A stretch of DNA of 64,000 nt, taken from positions 1-64,000 of the forward strand of contig JBBELK010001442.1 of assembly GCA_037783545.1 (NCBI GenBank), written 5' to 3'. Source of the DNA: Henricia sp. BOLD:AAB3569 (lineage: Eukaryota > Echinodermata > Asteroidea > Spinulosida > Echinasteridae). Shown in pieces: positions 52,735 to 63,836 of this stretch. Each line of letters begins with the position of its first letter. Positions within the stretch are counted from its first letter, which is position 1. A program made the position numbers and the translations under genes. A model generated the notes under the pieces. That model was given only the letters and a program-made list of their open reading frames with translations. It searched no databases and was not told where the DNA came from.

Positions 52735-53291
52735 CCCTGAAAACTATTATGGTGGTGGAAAAGCTCCCAAATATCAAGAAAAACTACATTCCAACCAGAA
52801 AAATTGAATGAACTCAGACCTAGGGACCTTAACAATTTGAAAATTAGTCAGCGCCCCTACAGAAATTAGGATTTTTGGGGGTCCACCTCTCCCATAAATA
52901 ATACAACTTGATGATTCAGACTTCAGAATCTTGCAATCTGGGCAGAAGTCTACAAGCAAACCAAATGTTAGCTCCCTATCACTATTAACAAACAAAATAT
53001 GGGGCTTCAAAGATGCTACGAACTGCATTGAGCAATCCACATTTGTCAAAAAGGGGCCCGACACTCAAATTTCAAAAGGTTGTCCTGCAAAAACCGTTAA
53101 AGATATCAAGCTAAAACTTGGGATTCCTTCGTTTGGTAGCCTAAGGTATTTTTGAAAAAAGTTTCAGCAAAATCTGAGAGGTGTCATACATGGGTGGCTG
53201 AGTTGACAAGGAATGACCCCTCATTAAAATACAGGGATACAATCGTTTTCCTTTGTATTCCTGTAATTTAAGAAGGCTTGATCCGCCACTG

Positions 53292-53877
53292 TGTGCCAGA
53301 CTGCATGGCAGGCGCTAAGTTATAAAGTAGTTGACTGCTATCCAGTGGCATTGTAATTTTTGAGGAAAAAAGTTCCCTGAAATACAACATATTTTACCTC
53401 ACAGGAAAACGTTGCTGCCAGAGATTCATTTTTGACGTCATGCTTTATTGCAACTACACCTCTCTGCTAATATTTGTGCCTTGTGGGTCGGAAAAGGAGA
53501 AAAACAGAAACGAAAGATAAAGAAATTGTTAGATTTTATTTGTATGTACAAAGCATGTGCTGTATACAAAGCGGAAAGATGATCATGCACGGACACCTCA
53601 GACCCCACGCACTAAACCTATGAGACAACTCTGAAAAATTATGTTTTTCCTTAGTACATGTATATTAATTAAAACTGACTTTTTCCCTCTTAATTATTTA
53701 GTTTTTGTCATCAAACTAACATTTTCACATGGTTTATAGATCATAAAAAGGCAAAACCTGGGTGTCCGTGCATGTTAATGAATCCCCACTGAGCCTTTGG
53801 AAAAATGTATAAACACCGTACACCTTCACCACTAATTTTTGCTCTACCGGTATGTTCTTCTTAACATGGTAATGTCT
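53292..53877. other. Intergenic sequence between the two foldbacks
   Basis: No gene or repeat recognised. Confidence 0.5.
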
Positions 53878-54540
53878 CCGAAAGGAAGAGTGATATCCGA
53901 CTTGTAAATTCTTACCCGTGAAATCATCCACAATTTGTCCAGAGGAAGAAAACAGATTCATCCTCGCATGCAGTACTGCTGCGTAAATGGATAGCGCCAC
54001 CTACTGGCGAAACAATGGACTTTTCAATCGAAATGCAACAATGCGACAATGCGACGGCACGACGCGACAATGCGACGGCACGACGCGACAATGCGACGGC
54101 ACGACGCGACAATGCGCCGTTGACGGCGTAAACGGCTAAGGAACATAATATCAACAATGCGACAATGCGACAATGCGACGGCACGACGCGACAATGCGAC
54201 GGCACGACGCGACTTTGCGACGGTACGACGCGACAATGCGACGGCACGACGCGACAATGCGACGGCACGACGAGACAATGCGACGGCACGACGCGACTAT
54301 GCGACGGCACGACGCGACGCTGCAGTGGTGCTATACAAACAGTACAAACTATGCGACGGCACGACGCGACGGCACGACGCGACAATGCGACGGCACGACG
54401 CGACAATGCGACGGCACGACGCGACTATGCGACGGCACGACGCGACAATGCGCCGTTGATGGCGCAAACGGCTACGGAGCCAGCCAAATACGCCACACTT
54501 GCGACGCTGAACTGGCAGTAATAGAATTCCATAGTATGCC
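53878..54540 (-). repeat. 21-bp minisatellite block (arm 2, inverted)
   Basis: Reverse complement of 43,600-44,282, with the array at about 54,041-54,455 and the same two interruptions (GCAGTGGTGCTATACAAACA and CCGTTGACGGCGTAAACGG types). Confidence 0.93.
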
Positions 54541-54838
54541 CATAGTACATGTACATGTGCTGTGTGTAGAAAGCGCGCCGCGCCGGCGCGCTGCATGCAC
54601 TGAGGGCGGAAGTTGTTTCACCTTTTCCCTTGAAAGATAATGACGTCATCCATTTGACCACCGTTTTAGCTCCGGAGCTAACTCTGGCTCCGGAGTTATC
54701 ACCACCGTGTGACCGGGAGGGCAATTTGGGCTAACTCACTTTAGCTCCAGCGAACCCCCGCTGAGTCCGCTAATTGGATTGGGGCTAAAAAAAGTAGCCC
54801 TCCGTCTGAACATACCCTGGGAGGCACTATAAGTGTAC
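54541..54838. mobile_element. Terminus matching 42,146 in inverted orientation
   Basis: TTAGCTCCGGAGCTAACTC palindromes and GTAGCCCTCCGTCTGAAC resemble the start of the 42.15-kb element. The two may be ends of one very large foldback or two separate copies. Confidence 0.5.
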
Positions 54839-55408
54839 AGTGCAGTGGTAATCAAGTTATACGTCGAGTAGGGCAAAACAAACCCTAAATGCTATTCGCC
54901 ACTCGCACGCGCGGTTGCGCTCAAGACGAGGCTTTCCTGGCATACGTCATATTTTACAATGGACGAAAGTCAACGTCACAGCAACCGGCATGGTACCGAG
55001 TAATTGTTCATGCAAGGAAAGCCTCGCTGTTAAGTGTTTTGCCAATATGGCGGAACTGTGCAAGTGGCGAAGTACTTGTATAGTGGTTAAAAATGTAGTG
55101 GTTAAAAATGTAATGGGTTATAATATAAATATAATGACCGAAATTGTATTCGATTGAATTTAGATCTTTTAGCATAATGACTACCTAGCAGCTATATACT
55201 GTACAGGACCTATAACTACGGCAAAATGAGGAATGTCCCCTAAATTTTACTTTTTGAGAATCATACACGAGAAAGAAAAAAAAATCTTCAGCTTTGCAAT
55301 GACACAATTTATTTCTGTAACAGCATTTGGGAAATATGACACAAGAAGGATGACACAGCGGGCTGTTGTTGCCAAAAAGATTTTTCGAGAAAAACGGCTT
55401 TGAAAAAT
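54839..55408. other. Intergenic sequence
   Basis: GTAGTGGTTAAAAATGTA is duplicated at 55,080-55,110. No gene recognised. Confidence 0.45.
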
Positions 55409-55643
55409 TTGACAAATTTCAGCCACATAGATGCAGTAATACTTTAGAAAACCTGAAAAATTTATGTTTTTTAAAACCCACCTTCAGTTGGCAATTTCTC
55501 CCACAAAGGTACCACTTTACGCGGGAAAATCATGTGGTGTTTGTTACCATTGCAATGGACACTTTGTCATTTTTGTTCTTGTCAACCCGTGAAAACAGAA
55601 GTAAACGTTTGGGTAACTGCAAATAATGTATTGGGGCTTTAAT
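55409..55643 (+). repeat. Dispersed repeat (copy 2)
   Basis: Direct counterpart of 51,427-51,600; longer by internal stretches. Confidence 0.82.
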
Positions 55644-56316
55644 GTATTTTAAAATAATGAACGTATCTCGATGTTTAGGTGGAACACTGTATTATAATTT
55701 ATTTTACTAACATGGAACGACAATTCGCGTCTGTGTGGCCCGAGGGCCTGTGATGAGTGACCACACATCAGGTGGGTCCTTTTTCCCAAGGCTGATGAAG
55801 GCCGAGGGAAGAATAGGACACTCTTGTGGTCGTCTCGTGGCCACTCAGTAACAATAGAACCACAAAGCACCTCATGCATGACACACGGTGACAATGTGAC
55901 TGCCCCTGTCATGGCCGCCGTGCAAAGGCTCTTTAGGAGCTGAACCGCGTGAAGCGACCTTTTTGTTTTCGGTACCATTTTGGCTCCACGTCAATAAGGA
56001 TTTTCACCAAACAATTTGGGGTCCACTTTTAATATTCTTCAAATCGCATTTATTACTTGAAGGAAAAGTTAATTGAACAAAAAGTTAACGAAATTATAAA
56101 TTTGACCTTTAATTTCAGTCTCTGAAATGAACTGGTAATCCCGCCACGTAATACAAAAACAGCGTAGCGCATCACTGGTAGTACGCATGTGGCGCGAAAA
56201 TTTTGGCGGCAGTGTTTTGGCGCGAACGATGCATTATAGCCGTTTTCAGAATTATTTGATTCGGTTTCAGACGGTCTTTGCAATTTTCTGACCTGGCCAT
56301 GAGCCCATGTTTATAA
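55644..56316. other. Unassigned sequence with one 109-codon frame
   Basis: A minus-strand frame (55,978-55,649) has protein-like composition but no motif I recognise. Confidence 0.35.
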
Positions 56317-56620
56317 TTAAACAGCTAGAAATCCCCCCTTCCACATTTTTTGAGTTTTTCTGTTTATCATGGAGGTGTATGTGTCTACAACACCATCACA
56401 ACTTGTTTTTCACAAACAAATTTACAGGCTTTTGCTTAAAACGTAAAGCAGTTCCGACCCTCTTCACCCGAAATTCTGAAACGCTCGAGGTCACTTGGTC
56501 TGTTTATCAACAGGGTTTTGACGTCATCTTGAGAAACATACAAAACGGCCTGTGCAGTATTGAATGGAAAATACACGAAGTGAATATTTATCATGCCTGT
56601 TTTGTCCTTGCAATTCAAAA

Positions 56621-56792
56621 GGGGCGTGGGTTTTCCCCTGGGGCATTTCTCTGGGGGTTTTCCTCCCACTTCTAAAACTGCAACTCCTTCTTCGTCATCT
56701 CAAGTTGATAATATAGTATAGTTAAAGCTAAAACCGTATAGTTGATGGCATAAAGGACCTTAGTTGCCATAAAATATACAACAACAACAACA
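56621..56792 (+). mobile_element. Short retroposed insertion with 11-bp duplication
   Basis: GCAATTCAAAA at 56,610-56,620 and 56,793-56,803; the insert ends in (ACA)n. This is target-primed retroposition of a 5'-truncated LINE or SINE. Copy 1 has the unduplicated site. Confidence 0.88.
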
Positions 56793-56926
56793 GCAATTCA
56801 AAATACAAACGTAAAAAACACTTCATGTAATATGACAACAATCTACTATTACCTGTTTTGTGAAAAAACGGGGAAATTGTGGCTCAATGAAGCTCTTTTG
56901 AAGTAAATACTGGTGCATTGCGACGG

Positions 56927-57617
56927 CAGTCCTTCATTTTAAAAAAAGTCAGGAGAGCCCTAAATTGCTCTCCTGAGATAATCGAGGAGAGCTAATAGCT
57001 CTCCTAATAAAAAAAAAGTTCCTTAAAATCTTTGAAAACACACTGTATATGGACTTTTGGGGAAAAATCAAATGTTTAGCCTGTTTGGGGCCGAGTCAGT
57101 CTGGGCCCGAGTTTGTACACAAGGAAATGGGGGCCGAGTTGGTCTGGGGCCGAGTTTGGGGCCGAGCCAGTCTGGGGCTGCAGTCGGATACCAGATGCAT
57201 GTATGTCTATGCACGTATATGGCACACAAGCTGTGTTGGACACAATGCAGACCCAAGCTGTGGCTGTGTGTTGCACGTGGCGAAATGGAAAAATGCAATG
57301 CGCAATCGTCGTTTGCATGCCGCAAGTACATGTATATTAAAAAGAGCAGAACACCGGATTGTACCGCCCGTAAACATCACTGATGCCCACCTTGGGCGAC
57401 TAAGGTGCGAATAGAATTTAATCACTGGTCGCATGTGAGCATTTTTAGGCGCCAAATGCGACCATTTTAGTTGCACCGTACTGCGTTGGCGTTCGGACAC
57501 TTGGTCATTGATGGTCCCGTTATTTTTTGAGGAGCGCTATTTTTTACGCTCCCCGAAAATTACGAGGAGCGCGGTAGGAGCGCCTGCGCGATCGCGCTCC
57601 TTAAAAATGAAGGTCTG
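56927..57617. mobile_element. hAT-like non-autonomous element
   Basis: CAGTCCTTCATTTTAA and TTAAAAATGAAGGTCTG are inverted with one mismatch, flanked by CGACGG on both sides (6 bp, or up to 8 if the ends are set differently). CAG/CTG ends suggest hAT. Internal GGGCCGAGT(T/C)(G/A)GTCTGGG repeats at 57,090-57,175 and a CTCTCCTGAGA hairpin near 56,975. Confidence 0.75.
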
Positions 57618-58243
57618 CGACGGGTGGTTTTGTCACGGAACGAACGGCATTCACAGCGGTCTGTCTGCAGCATTGAACGGTTCCCTGCGGGCCGTATAGT
57701 TCCCACGTGTTACATCGGCCGGTACAAGTTAGAATGAGCGACTCATTTTTCTCTCTCTTGGTAATAGAAAAGAAAATCTTTCTGCTTTTTTTTTTCATAG
57801 TGTCTGGAAAAACATACAACCACGCAGCTACTGGGCATATATCTGGCTTTTTGGACCATCAAAATTCTTCAAAAAACACCATCTAACAGATACGGTTTTC
57901 CAAGTTGTTTGCGTGTAAACGTATGGAGCTAACAATCGTGTTGACTTCTCTTTCTACGGATTGCGTCACGGGGTCACGCGCATATCATGAATACCTAATG
58001 AGCGTTTCAGAAATCGCAATTTATCCACTTAAAACCGACAATTAAAAAATAATAAAAATCCACGTCGGCAAGAGGGATGTTTGGACTATCAGAAAAAGCC
58101 TAAATGCTGGATTTTCGTCAAGGGGGATTCTTCCTCTTTAAGATATATTCGTTCCCTTTTGCCATTGGTGGGACGTATACGTTCGCATATCGTTCTTCCT
58201 CGCGCTGAATTATACTCAACTCATTATTCGTCGCTGTAAAATA

Positions 58244-58699
58244 ATGCATAGTTCCGACCTGTCAATCAACCGAACCCGCCGACCAATCACAACAGAGCTA
58301 GCAGATGTCACCCACATAGGTCAAAGTGCACTGTACGTTCACAACAACATGATCACACGATATGTTCTGCCGGCCCCATACAATTTGTACAGTGTTGTAT
58401 GCGACGATCCGGGTGAATTTTTGGTTTCAAGGCCGGTGGTTTCGTTGTTCAAAGGTACGAAAGCTATATTTCGTGATGATATAATATCCCTGTATTACTG
58501 GCCCTTTACTCAGTGTGTTCTAAGATAACTGTTGACCCTGAAACATGAATACCTTTGAGTTTTCTTCAATGAATTTGTGCTTTCCGTTGAAAGTCCCATT
58601 GCTTTGTGCGTTGTGTCGCCATTTTTGACGAAAGCGTGTGAGCCATAGCAACAATGTCCAAGGGGGCGGGGTTAACTGGGCAAAATCGGAACTATGCAT
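58244..58699. mobile_element. MITE with ATGCATAGTTCCGA ends (copy 2)
   Basis: Same ends and interior as 16,100-16,533 but reversed (ACCAATCACAACAGAGCTAG and AACTGGGCAAAATCGGAAC). Confidence 0.88.
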
Positions 58700-59314
58700 T
58701 GTTCAGCCAATCAACGACTTTGTGTCACAATTTTTGCGATGGCTTGTGAGGCGTAGCAACTAAGGCCGGGTGCGTTTTTTTTACACCGCAGCGAGGGGTA
58801 CACCCCAATTTTTCAACCCGAATAGAGTCTAAGTTTCCAATGACTGATACTTCTCAAGTGACAAACTTGGAAATAGTCACAACTCTTACTCTCACTATTA
58901 GAGAAAAAGAAGAAACCGAGAAATTTCGAAAAATTCCAAACAATACTGAGATTCGAACTAGGGACCTTATGATTGCAAGTCGAGCTCTCTTCTAACCAGA
59001 CTACGACGCAAGTATTAACGTCATTCTCGGTAACTAAGGGCCACCATACTTAAAGGTTGCTATGCGTGCGATTCCATATCACGCAAACAACGACCTATAG
59101 TCATTAGGTGCGTTCAGACGATCGTTGTTATCTTACAAGTAAGTCGTTGGTACTGGGAACTCGTGAGTAAGCTCGTAAGTATAGTGACCGTGTGGACGCA
59201 CTTACTTACAAGTTACCAAGAAAGATTTACCCACGAGAAATCTTATGAGTAGCGCGCTACTTACGAGCGCGCACCGTTGTATATGGGCCGTGTGCATGCT
59301 TGCGCGTCGTTGTT
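58700..59314. other. Intergenic sequence with a tRNA-like element
   Basis: On the minus strand of about 58,930-59,010, TAGTCTGGTTAGAAGAG (A-box-like) is followed by CTTGCAATCATAAGG and TAGTTCGAATCTCAG (B-box/T-arm). Stems are imperfect: a tRNA-derived pseudogene or SINE head. A GCGTTCAGACGATCG word at 59,109 recalls the 42.15-kb terminus. Confidence 0.5.
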
Positions 59315-59494
59315 AAAGCCCTGTTTCCATATAGACGTAACAAACGCAAACTAGCAACGCAAACAGTAACGCAGACAGTCGGCAAAGTTGAACCAAGTTT
59401 AACTGTTTTTCCGATTGTTTTCGTCAGTGTTTGCGTTGCAGTTGTTTGCGTCTAGTCTGCGTGCGCGCGTTACGGTTATATGTCAACTAGGCTT
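59315..59494. mobile_element. MITE with AAGCC(C/T)(T/A)GTT ends
   Basis: AAGCCCTGTTTCCATATAGAC and the complement of GTTATATGTCAACTAGGCTT; GCAACGCAAAC / GTTTGCGTTGC inside. Confidence 0.8.
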
Positions 59495-59628
59495 AAAGCA
59501 CCGTGTGAACGAGCTGAACGTACATCGCGCGACGCAGATGTCACCCATGCACGTTACTGGCACATAACATGGCGGAAACCATTGCATTGTTGCGTTACAT
59601 TACATCACATTACAAAGTCCTATATATT

Positions 59629-60022
59629 ACTATTCGCTGGCAGAGTGTGACGTAAATTTGCGCGCGGACGCGCGTACCTCTTTGACAACGGTTCACGCTA
59701 CTTCCATGTCAACGCGTTTCTCCATTCGTTTTGCACAGGAGCCACACGCGGAACATTTTTTGTTGAGTTTTCTGTTACAAACGTCACAAAATAAGGCGGT
59801 ATGGTAGCGTATCGCCTTGAGAGTAGGCATACATGTTGTATGAGCAAACCATAGCAAGTCATTATGGTCCTTATTTTTAAATATTTTCTTCTAAAAGAAT
59901 TTAGTAAAACACACTGTGCGCAAACAAAATGGATGTAAAACGTGAGCGTGAACCATGCCAATAACCATAAAGTTACGGTCCAGCGCCCGCAATGTGTCGT
60001 CACGACTCTGCCAGCGAATAGT
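59629..60022. mobile_element. MITE with ACTATTCGCTGGCAGAG ends
   Basis: ACTATTCGCTGGCAGAGT and ACTCTGCCAGCGAATAGT are exact inverted repeats 394 bp apart. Confidence 0.82.
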
Positions 60023-60133
60023 ACGATTACGAGAGTTTGTCCGTGTGACTCTAAAATATATTGTAATCGTACAACTATCGGTCAACGACGAGAATTCTTA
60101 TCATTCCATTGTGATACGATTGTAATCGTACAC

Positions 60134-60510
60134 TGCAAAAAATATTTTCTTATAAGAAAATATTTCTTGAAATTTTCTTATATTTTTCTTAAAATATTCT
60201 TGTTTCAAGATTTTTTTAAGAAACTAAGAAAAATTTTCTAGGGCATAAGATTTTTTTTCTTGAAATGTACTGGCTGCACGGAAAACTAGAAAATATTTTA
60301 TAATAAGAAAATATTTCTTGAAATTTTCTTAGATTTTTCTTAAAATATTCTTGTTTCAAGATTTTTTAAAGAAACTAAGAAAACCTTTCTAGGGCATGAG
60401 ATTTTTTTTCTTGAAATGTACTGGCTGCATGGAAAATTCGAAAATATTTTCTTATAAGAAAATATTTCTAGATTTTTTCTTAGATTTTTCTCAAATTATT
60501 CGTTTCAAAA
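60134..60510. repeat. 151-bp tandem repeat, about 2.4 copies
   Basis: TTCTTGAAATGTACTGGCTG at 60,259 and 60,410; ATAAGAAAATATTTCTTG starts each unit and is itself palindromic. Preceded by CACTGCAAAAAATATTTTC. Confidence 0.9.
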
Positions 60511-61079
60511 ATTGTTTTACGACACCTTCCAGCTTATTTTGCAATGAATAGTACAAAATACCGTGACTGTTTCATATCTAAATTACCATCGTTTAATGAA
60601 CCGATGGAAATAAAGTCAATATTTAATGGATAACAACGAAAACCCGAGAAATTAAGTGCATCTGTACGACAACGTGTACCGAAACGACTTATAAAACGGC
60701 TATTACGGCATACAGCTTTTGACGGTGAAAACATGTGAAAATTACTTCAAACAAAACAAAATTCGACGGGGTAAGTAAGTAAATTATTTTGTAAGTAATT
60801 TATTATTTTGTGCACATGCAATGTAAAATGTATAGATATTTTCGCAAATTTGTATAAACAAATACTCAATTCATGCATAATTTTTAGAGAATTCAGAATT
60901 GCGAAATCAATCTGTCGTTCCTGTGATTTTATGAAATTCCCGCCTAAACCAAGTCTGGTGCCACGCCAGTCCAATCTAAAATATTAAGTTTTCCGGCCGG
61001 GGGGCCAGACTAAATTAACCGCCAACGTGTACGTGTCACATCGAGTGCCATATCACGCACGTAGCCTGATCCGGTGTGT

Positions 61080-61139
61080 TTGCACTTTTCTACGATCGTC
61101 CAGACTTCAAAATTCGAGCAAGAGAATAATTTTTAAAAG
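61080..61139 (+). other. Candidate 5' exon of the right-edge transcript
   Basis: Non-coding; ends AAAAG|GTGAGTG, a strong donor. The start is not defined. The next acceptor is at 62,354. Confidence 0.35.
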
Positions 61140-61772
61140 GTGAGTGTTGTATTTGCATCTTCATGTGGGCTTTTATTGCCACTTTTATTGTTTATTGCTA
61201 ACCAGTTATTGTGTTCAGTCAGTTGTTCATGTCTGCACATATATGCACGGCCGATCGACGTGGTCGAGTTGTGCATGGCGAACTACATGTAGGCCTATGC
61301 CTATAGTACATAGCCCTAGCGTGTACATGTATATGGCATGGTATGGTAGTGTAGAGGACTAGTAATAGTAAGTATATAGGTTGTTGTGTAGTATACGTAC
61401 GTATACATGTAGGTCTACATTTCTGATTGTACATGTCATGCATGTCTGCATGTACTATAGGCCCTAGGATTTGCTAGGTCTAAATGTACACTGTCATTGA
61501 TTGACATTGTTCACCATGTACATTATAAAATGAAAGTGCTGTACTGCAGTAGTGGGCCCTGGGACATGCAGACATGTGGGAAGTGCTCGTCACTGAGTTG
61601 TAAAAACATAGGGAGGCCTACAGTACATGTGCCGTATACTAGTACTAGTACTAGGCCATACAAATTTACCGGTACCACTTCACTAACTTGTCAGTTTTAT
61701 AATACTACCGTACCTGGGCCTGTTGTCACGGTTATGTTTGGATAGGTCATAGGCTTCATTATTTGTTGTTTT

Positions 61773-62177
61773 GGTATTTTTTTCGTATACATTGAACAAA
61801 GATTTTAAGGAAATTACCTCCTGGAATCAACACATAATGTAATTTTAAGATATACTTCCCACTTGCACTTTTGTCGCAAATGTTGCTTTTCTGTAGAAAA
61901 ATCACGTTTTCTTCTTCAAAAATTGCCTTCAGTTAGTGCACAAGATAACCATTCACGCGCGCGCGCAGCGCCCTCTGTTGTCGCGCTTACGCACAGACCG
62001 CTCGCCGCGTCATTTTGTGCATTACTTTATGCAGTAATTTTATCATTTATTTATCTCAGAAATGCAACATTTGCGACAAAAGTGCAAGTGGGAAGTATAT
62101 CTTAAAATTACATTATGTGTTGATTCCAGGAGGTAATTTCCTTAAAATCTTTGTTCAATGTATATGAAAAAAATACC
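61773..62177. mobile_element. Foldback MITE with about 119-bp arms
   Basis: GGTATTTTTTTCGTATACAT at 61,773 and its complement ending at 62,177. Nearly every base pairs to about 61,891 / 62,057 (GCACTTTTGTCGCAAATGTT core). Loop about 165 bp, with GCGCGCGCG at 61,957. Confidence 0.92.
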
Positions 62178-62354
62178 GTCGTTTTTTTAGGCCTGCTCTA
62201 ATTTTAGTTAGTATTAGTTTTTTTTTAAATGCATGTTTGTCGTTATATAAAAACTGTGATAAATGGGCCATGTTACTTGTTATGTTAGTAAAAAATCCAC
62301 ATTAATTTTTTAGTTTCTGTGAGTAATGTTTTCTTTTTGATATTTTCTTTGCAG

Positions 62355-62504
62355 CTGCTGAAAGAATTGCAGTGCAGCTACGCAAAGGACATCTGTACAG
62401 AAGACGGGGATCGCCATGGTGGTCAGGAATCATAAAGCAGGCAGAAAATTATGCAGTGCCTGCAAAAATATACTAACTAGAAAACACCTGCAACGATAAG
62501 CAAG
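62355..62504 (+). other. Candidate exon
   Basis: Acceptor TTTCTTTGCAG, donor CAAG|GTACGT, 150 bp. GCCATGGTGG gives a good-context ATG with a 27-codon frame (RKLCSACKNILTRKHLQR) ending before the donor. No frame reads through the exon, so it may be non-coding. Confidence 0.4.
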
Positions 62505-62819
62505 GTACGTCGTATTAATTTTGTATTTGCTTTTGTTTTATATGATAGGCGTTTGGAAGGTTACTCATCGAAAGGTCAAGACTTTTAAAATCTCATTAAA
62601 GCATACAACTGCAACCTTGCAGCCAAAGGTTAAAATCCACCACTTTCAGAAAAAAAGTGCAAATATGTTTTTGAAATAAAAACACTGGGCGTTTATCATT
62701 GCTTTTTGAAGACGGGCAAGAATGTGAAGGGGAGAGGTCAAAAAAGTGGAATAGCAAAGAGAAGAAGACAATATTGTGCTAAAATAGGTACTAAAATGTA
62801 ATGTTTAATTTTGTTTCAG

Positions 62820-62900
62820 AGCTTACAGTTACTGCCTGTTGCCTGCTCATTCCATTGTTGATGGCCGAAAAGGATCTGACTATATGATGTCATTGACAAG
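62820..62900 (+). other. Candidate exon
   Basis: Acceptor TTTTGTTTCAG, donor ACAAG|GTAACT, 81 bp. One frame is fully open (AYSYCLLPAHSIVDGRKG). Confidence 0.4.
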
Positions 62901-63271
62901 GTAACTTAATTGTCCAATGTAATTTTAAGGCTCATGGCTGTGCTGCCCGGTGCATCGTAGCTGGTGGTAGAATGGGTTGCAGTAATATATTATTTAACTG
63001 TTCAGTACTATTATTTAACTGTTCAATACTTTAGTTTTATCTAAGACTATTCTGAGGAAAACTGGAACAACAAATTACCTTTCAATATACCCAGCACGAC
63101 ATGTGATAAAAGTACATCACCCCAAACCTTTTGTTAAAACACAAACATTAATCTGATGTTTGAGACAAATGGGGAGCAAAGGAAGCCAAAGGGGTAACCA
63201 TTTGTCACATACATGTATCTTGCAGACAATGCTTCCCTAATTTATAAATGAAATAAAGCTGAAAATAGTAT

Positions 63272-63454
63272 ACAAATATTGACTGCTCATGAGGGTGATG
63301 GTGCAAACTATTGTCCCAAGATGATCTTGAGATGGCATGCCTGCTATTTTCCTGAGGTCGCAGGCCGAGAGAAAATAGCAGGCATGCCATGTCAAGATCA
63401 CCTAGGGGCGGTATAGTTTGCACCATCACCCAAATATAGAGCAGTCAATATTTG
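63272..63454. mobile_element. Hairpin MITE, about 80-bp arms
   Basis: ACAAATATTGACTGCTC and GAGCAGTCAATATTTGT are exact inverted ends; GGCATGCCTGCTATTTTC / GAAAATAGCAGGCATGCC flank a short loop. Confidence 0.93.
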
Positions 63455-63836
63455 TTTTATATACATGTACCTCATACATTGATTTTTTTTGTCAAATGAT
63501 TGGTACATGTATTTCTTGACAAAATTAAGTTAACCGAGAGCAAGCCAAAATGCAGTGGTTGCTTAATGCGAACGCCCGCTTGCTGGCACACGCACACATA
63601 CTGGCACATGGGCGTGATATTCTCTACGCCCTGGGGAATAGTATTTTAAAACGTATTATCCTTTGACCTTGATGCAAAAGGTCAGACAATAGTTGCGCAC
63701 AGAAAAGGTTGAATTAATCCATGTCGCGTGATCTGCTTTTAACCAATCGGTGAACGAGAATCATTGTATGAGGTATATAATATTTAATATTTCAGTTAAC
63801 TGATTCTTGCTATATTGTTTACTTACATTTGAACAG

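Larger units (their letters stand above)
48004..53291. mobile_element. Giant foldback element with CAGTGGCGGATC ends
   Basis: CAGTGGCGGATCCAGCCT at 48,004 is mirrored by AAGGCTTGATCCGCCACTG ending at 53,291. Inverted arms run inward from both ends: 48,055-48,242 plus 49,880-51,385 on the left against 51,835-53,190 on the right. The centre (about 51,390-51,830) is single copy. The left arm carries two insertions absent on the right (48,243-49,879 and 50,835-51,107). Both arms share an older MITE (50,164-50,444 and 52,463-52,734). No coding region. The ends look hAT-like, but no clear 8-bp duplication was seen. Confidence 0.82.
56321..58137. mobile_element. TTAA-target DNA transposon (copy 2, inverted) with two other insertions
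   Basis: TTAA at 56,317-56,320 and 58,138-58,141. Starts ACAGCTAGAAATCCCCCC and ends AAGGGGGATTCTTCCTCT. It is the reverse complement of 25,709-27,580 apart from insertions at 56,621-56,792 and 56,927-57,617, which copy 1 lacks. A frame shared by both copies (for example GFCLKRKA(V/I)PTLFTRNSETL, minus in copy 1 and plus in copy 2) has no known motif. Confidence 0.85.

Noticed and set aside
48004-53291. Pure assembly artefact (inverted duplicate contig end)
   Set aside because: Arms differ by many substitutions and carry arm-specific insertions with target duplications, which an artefact would not show; long reads are still needed for proof.
53924-54640. The same Arg/Ser-rich frames in the inverted block
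   Set aside because: Mirror image of the 43.6-44.2 kb artefact.
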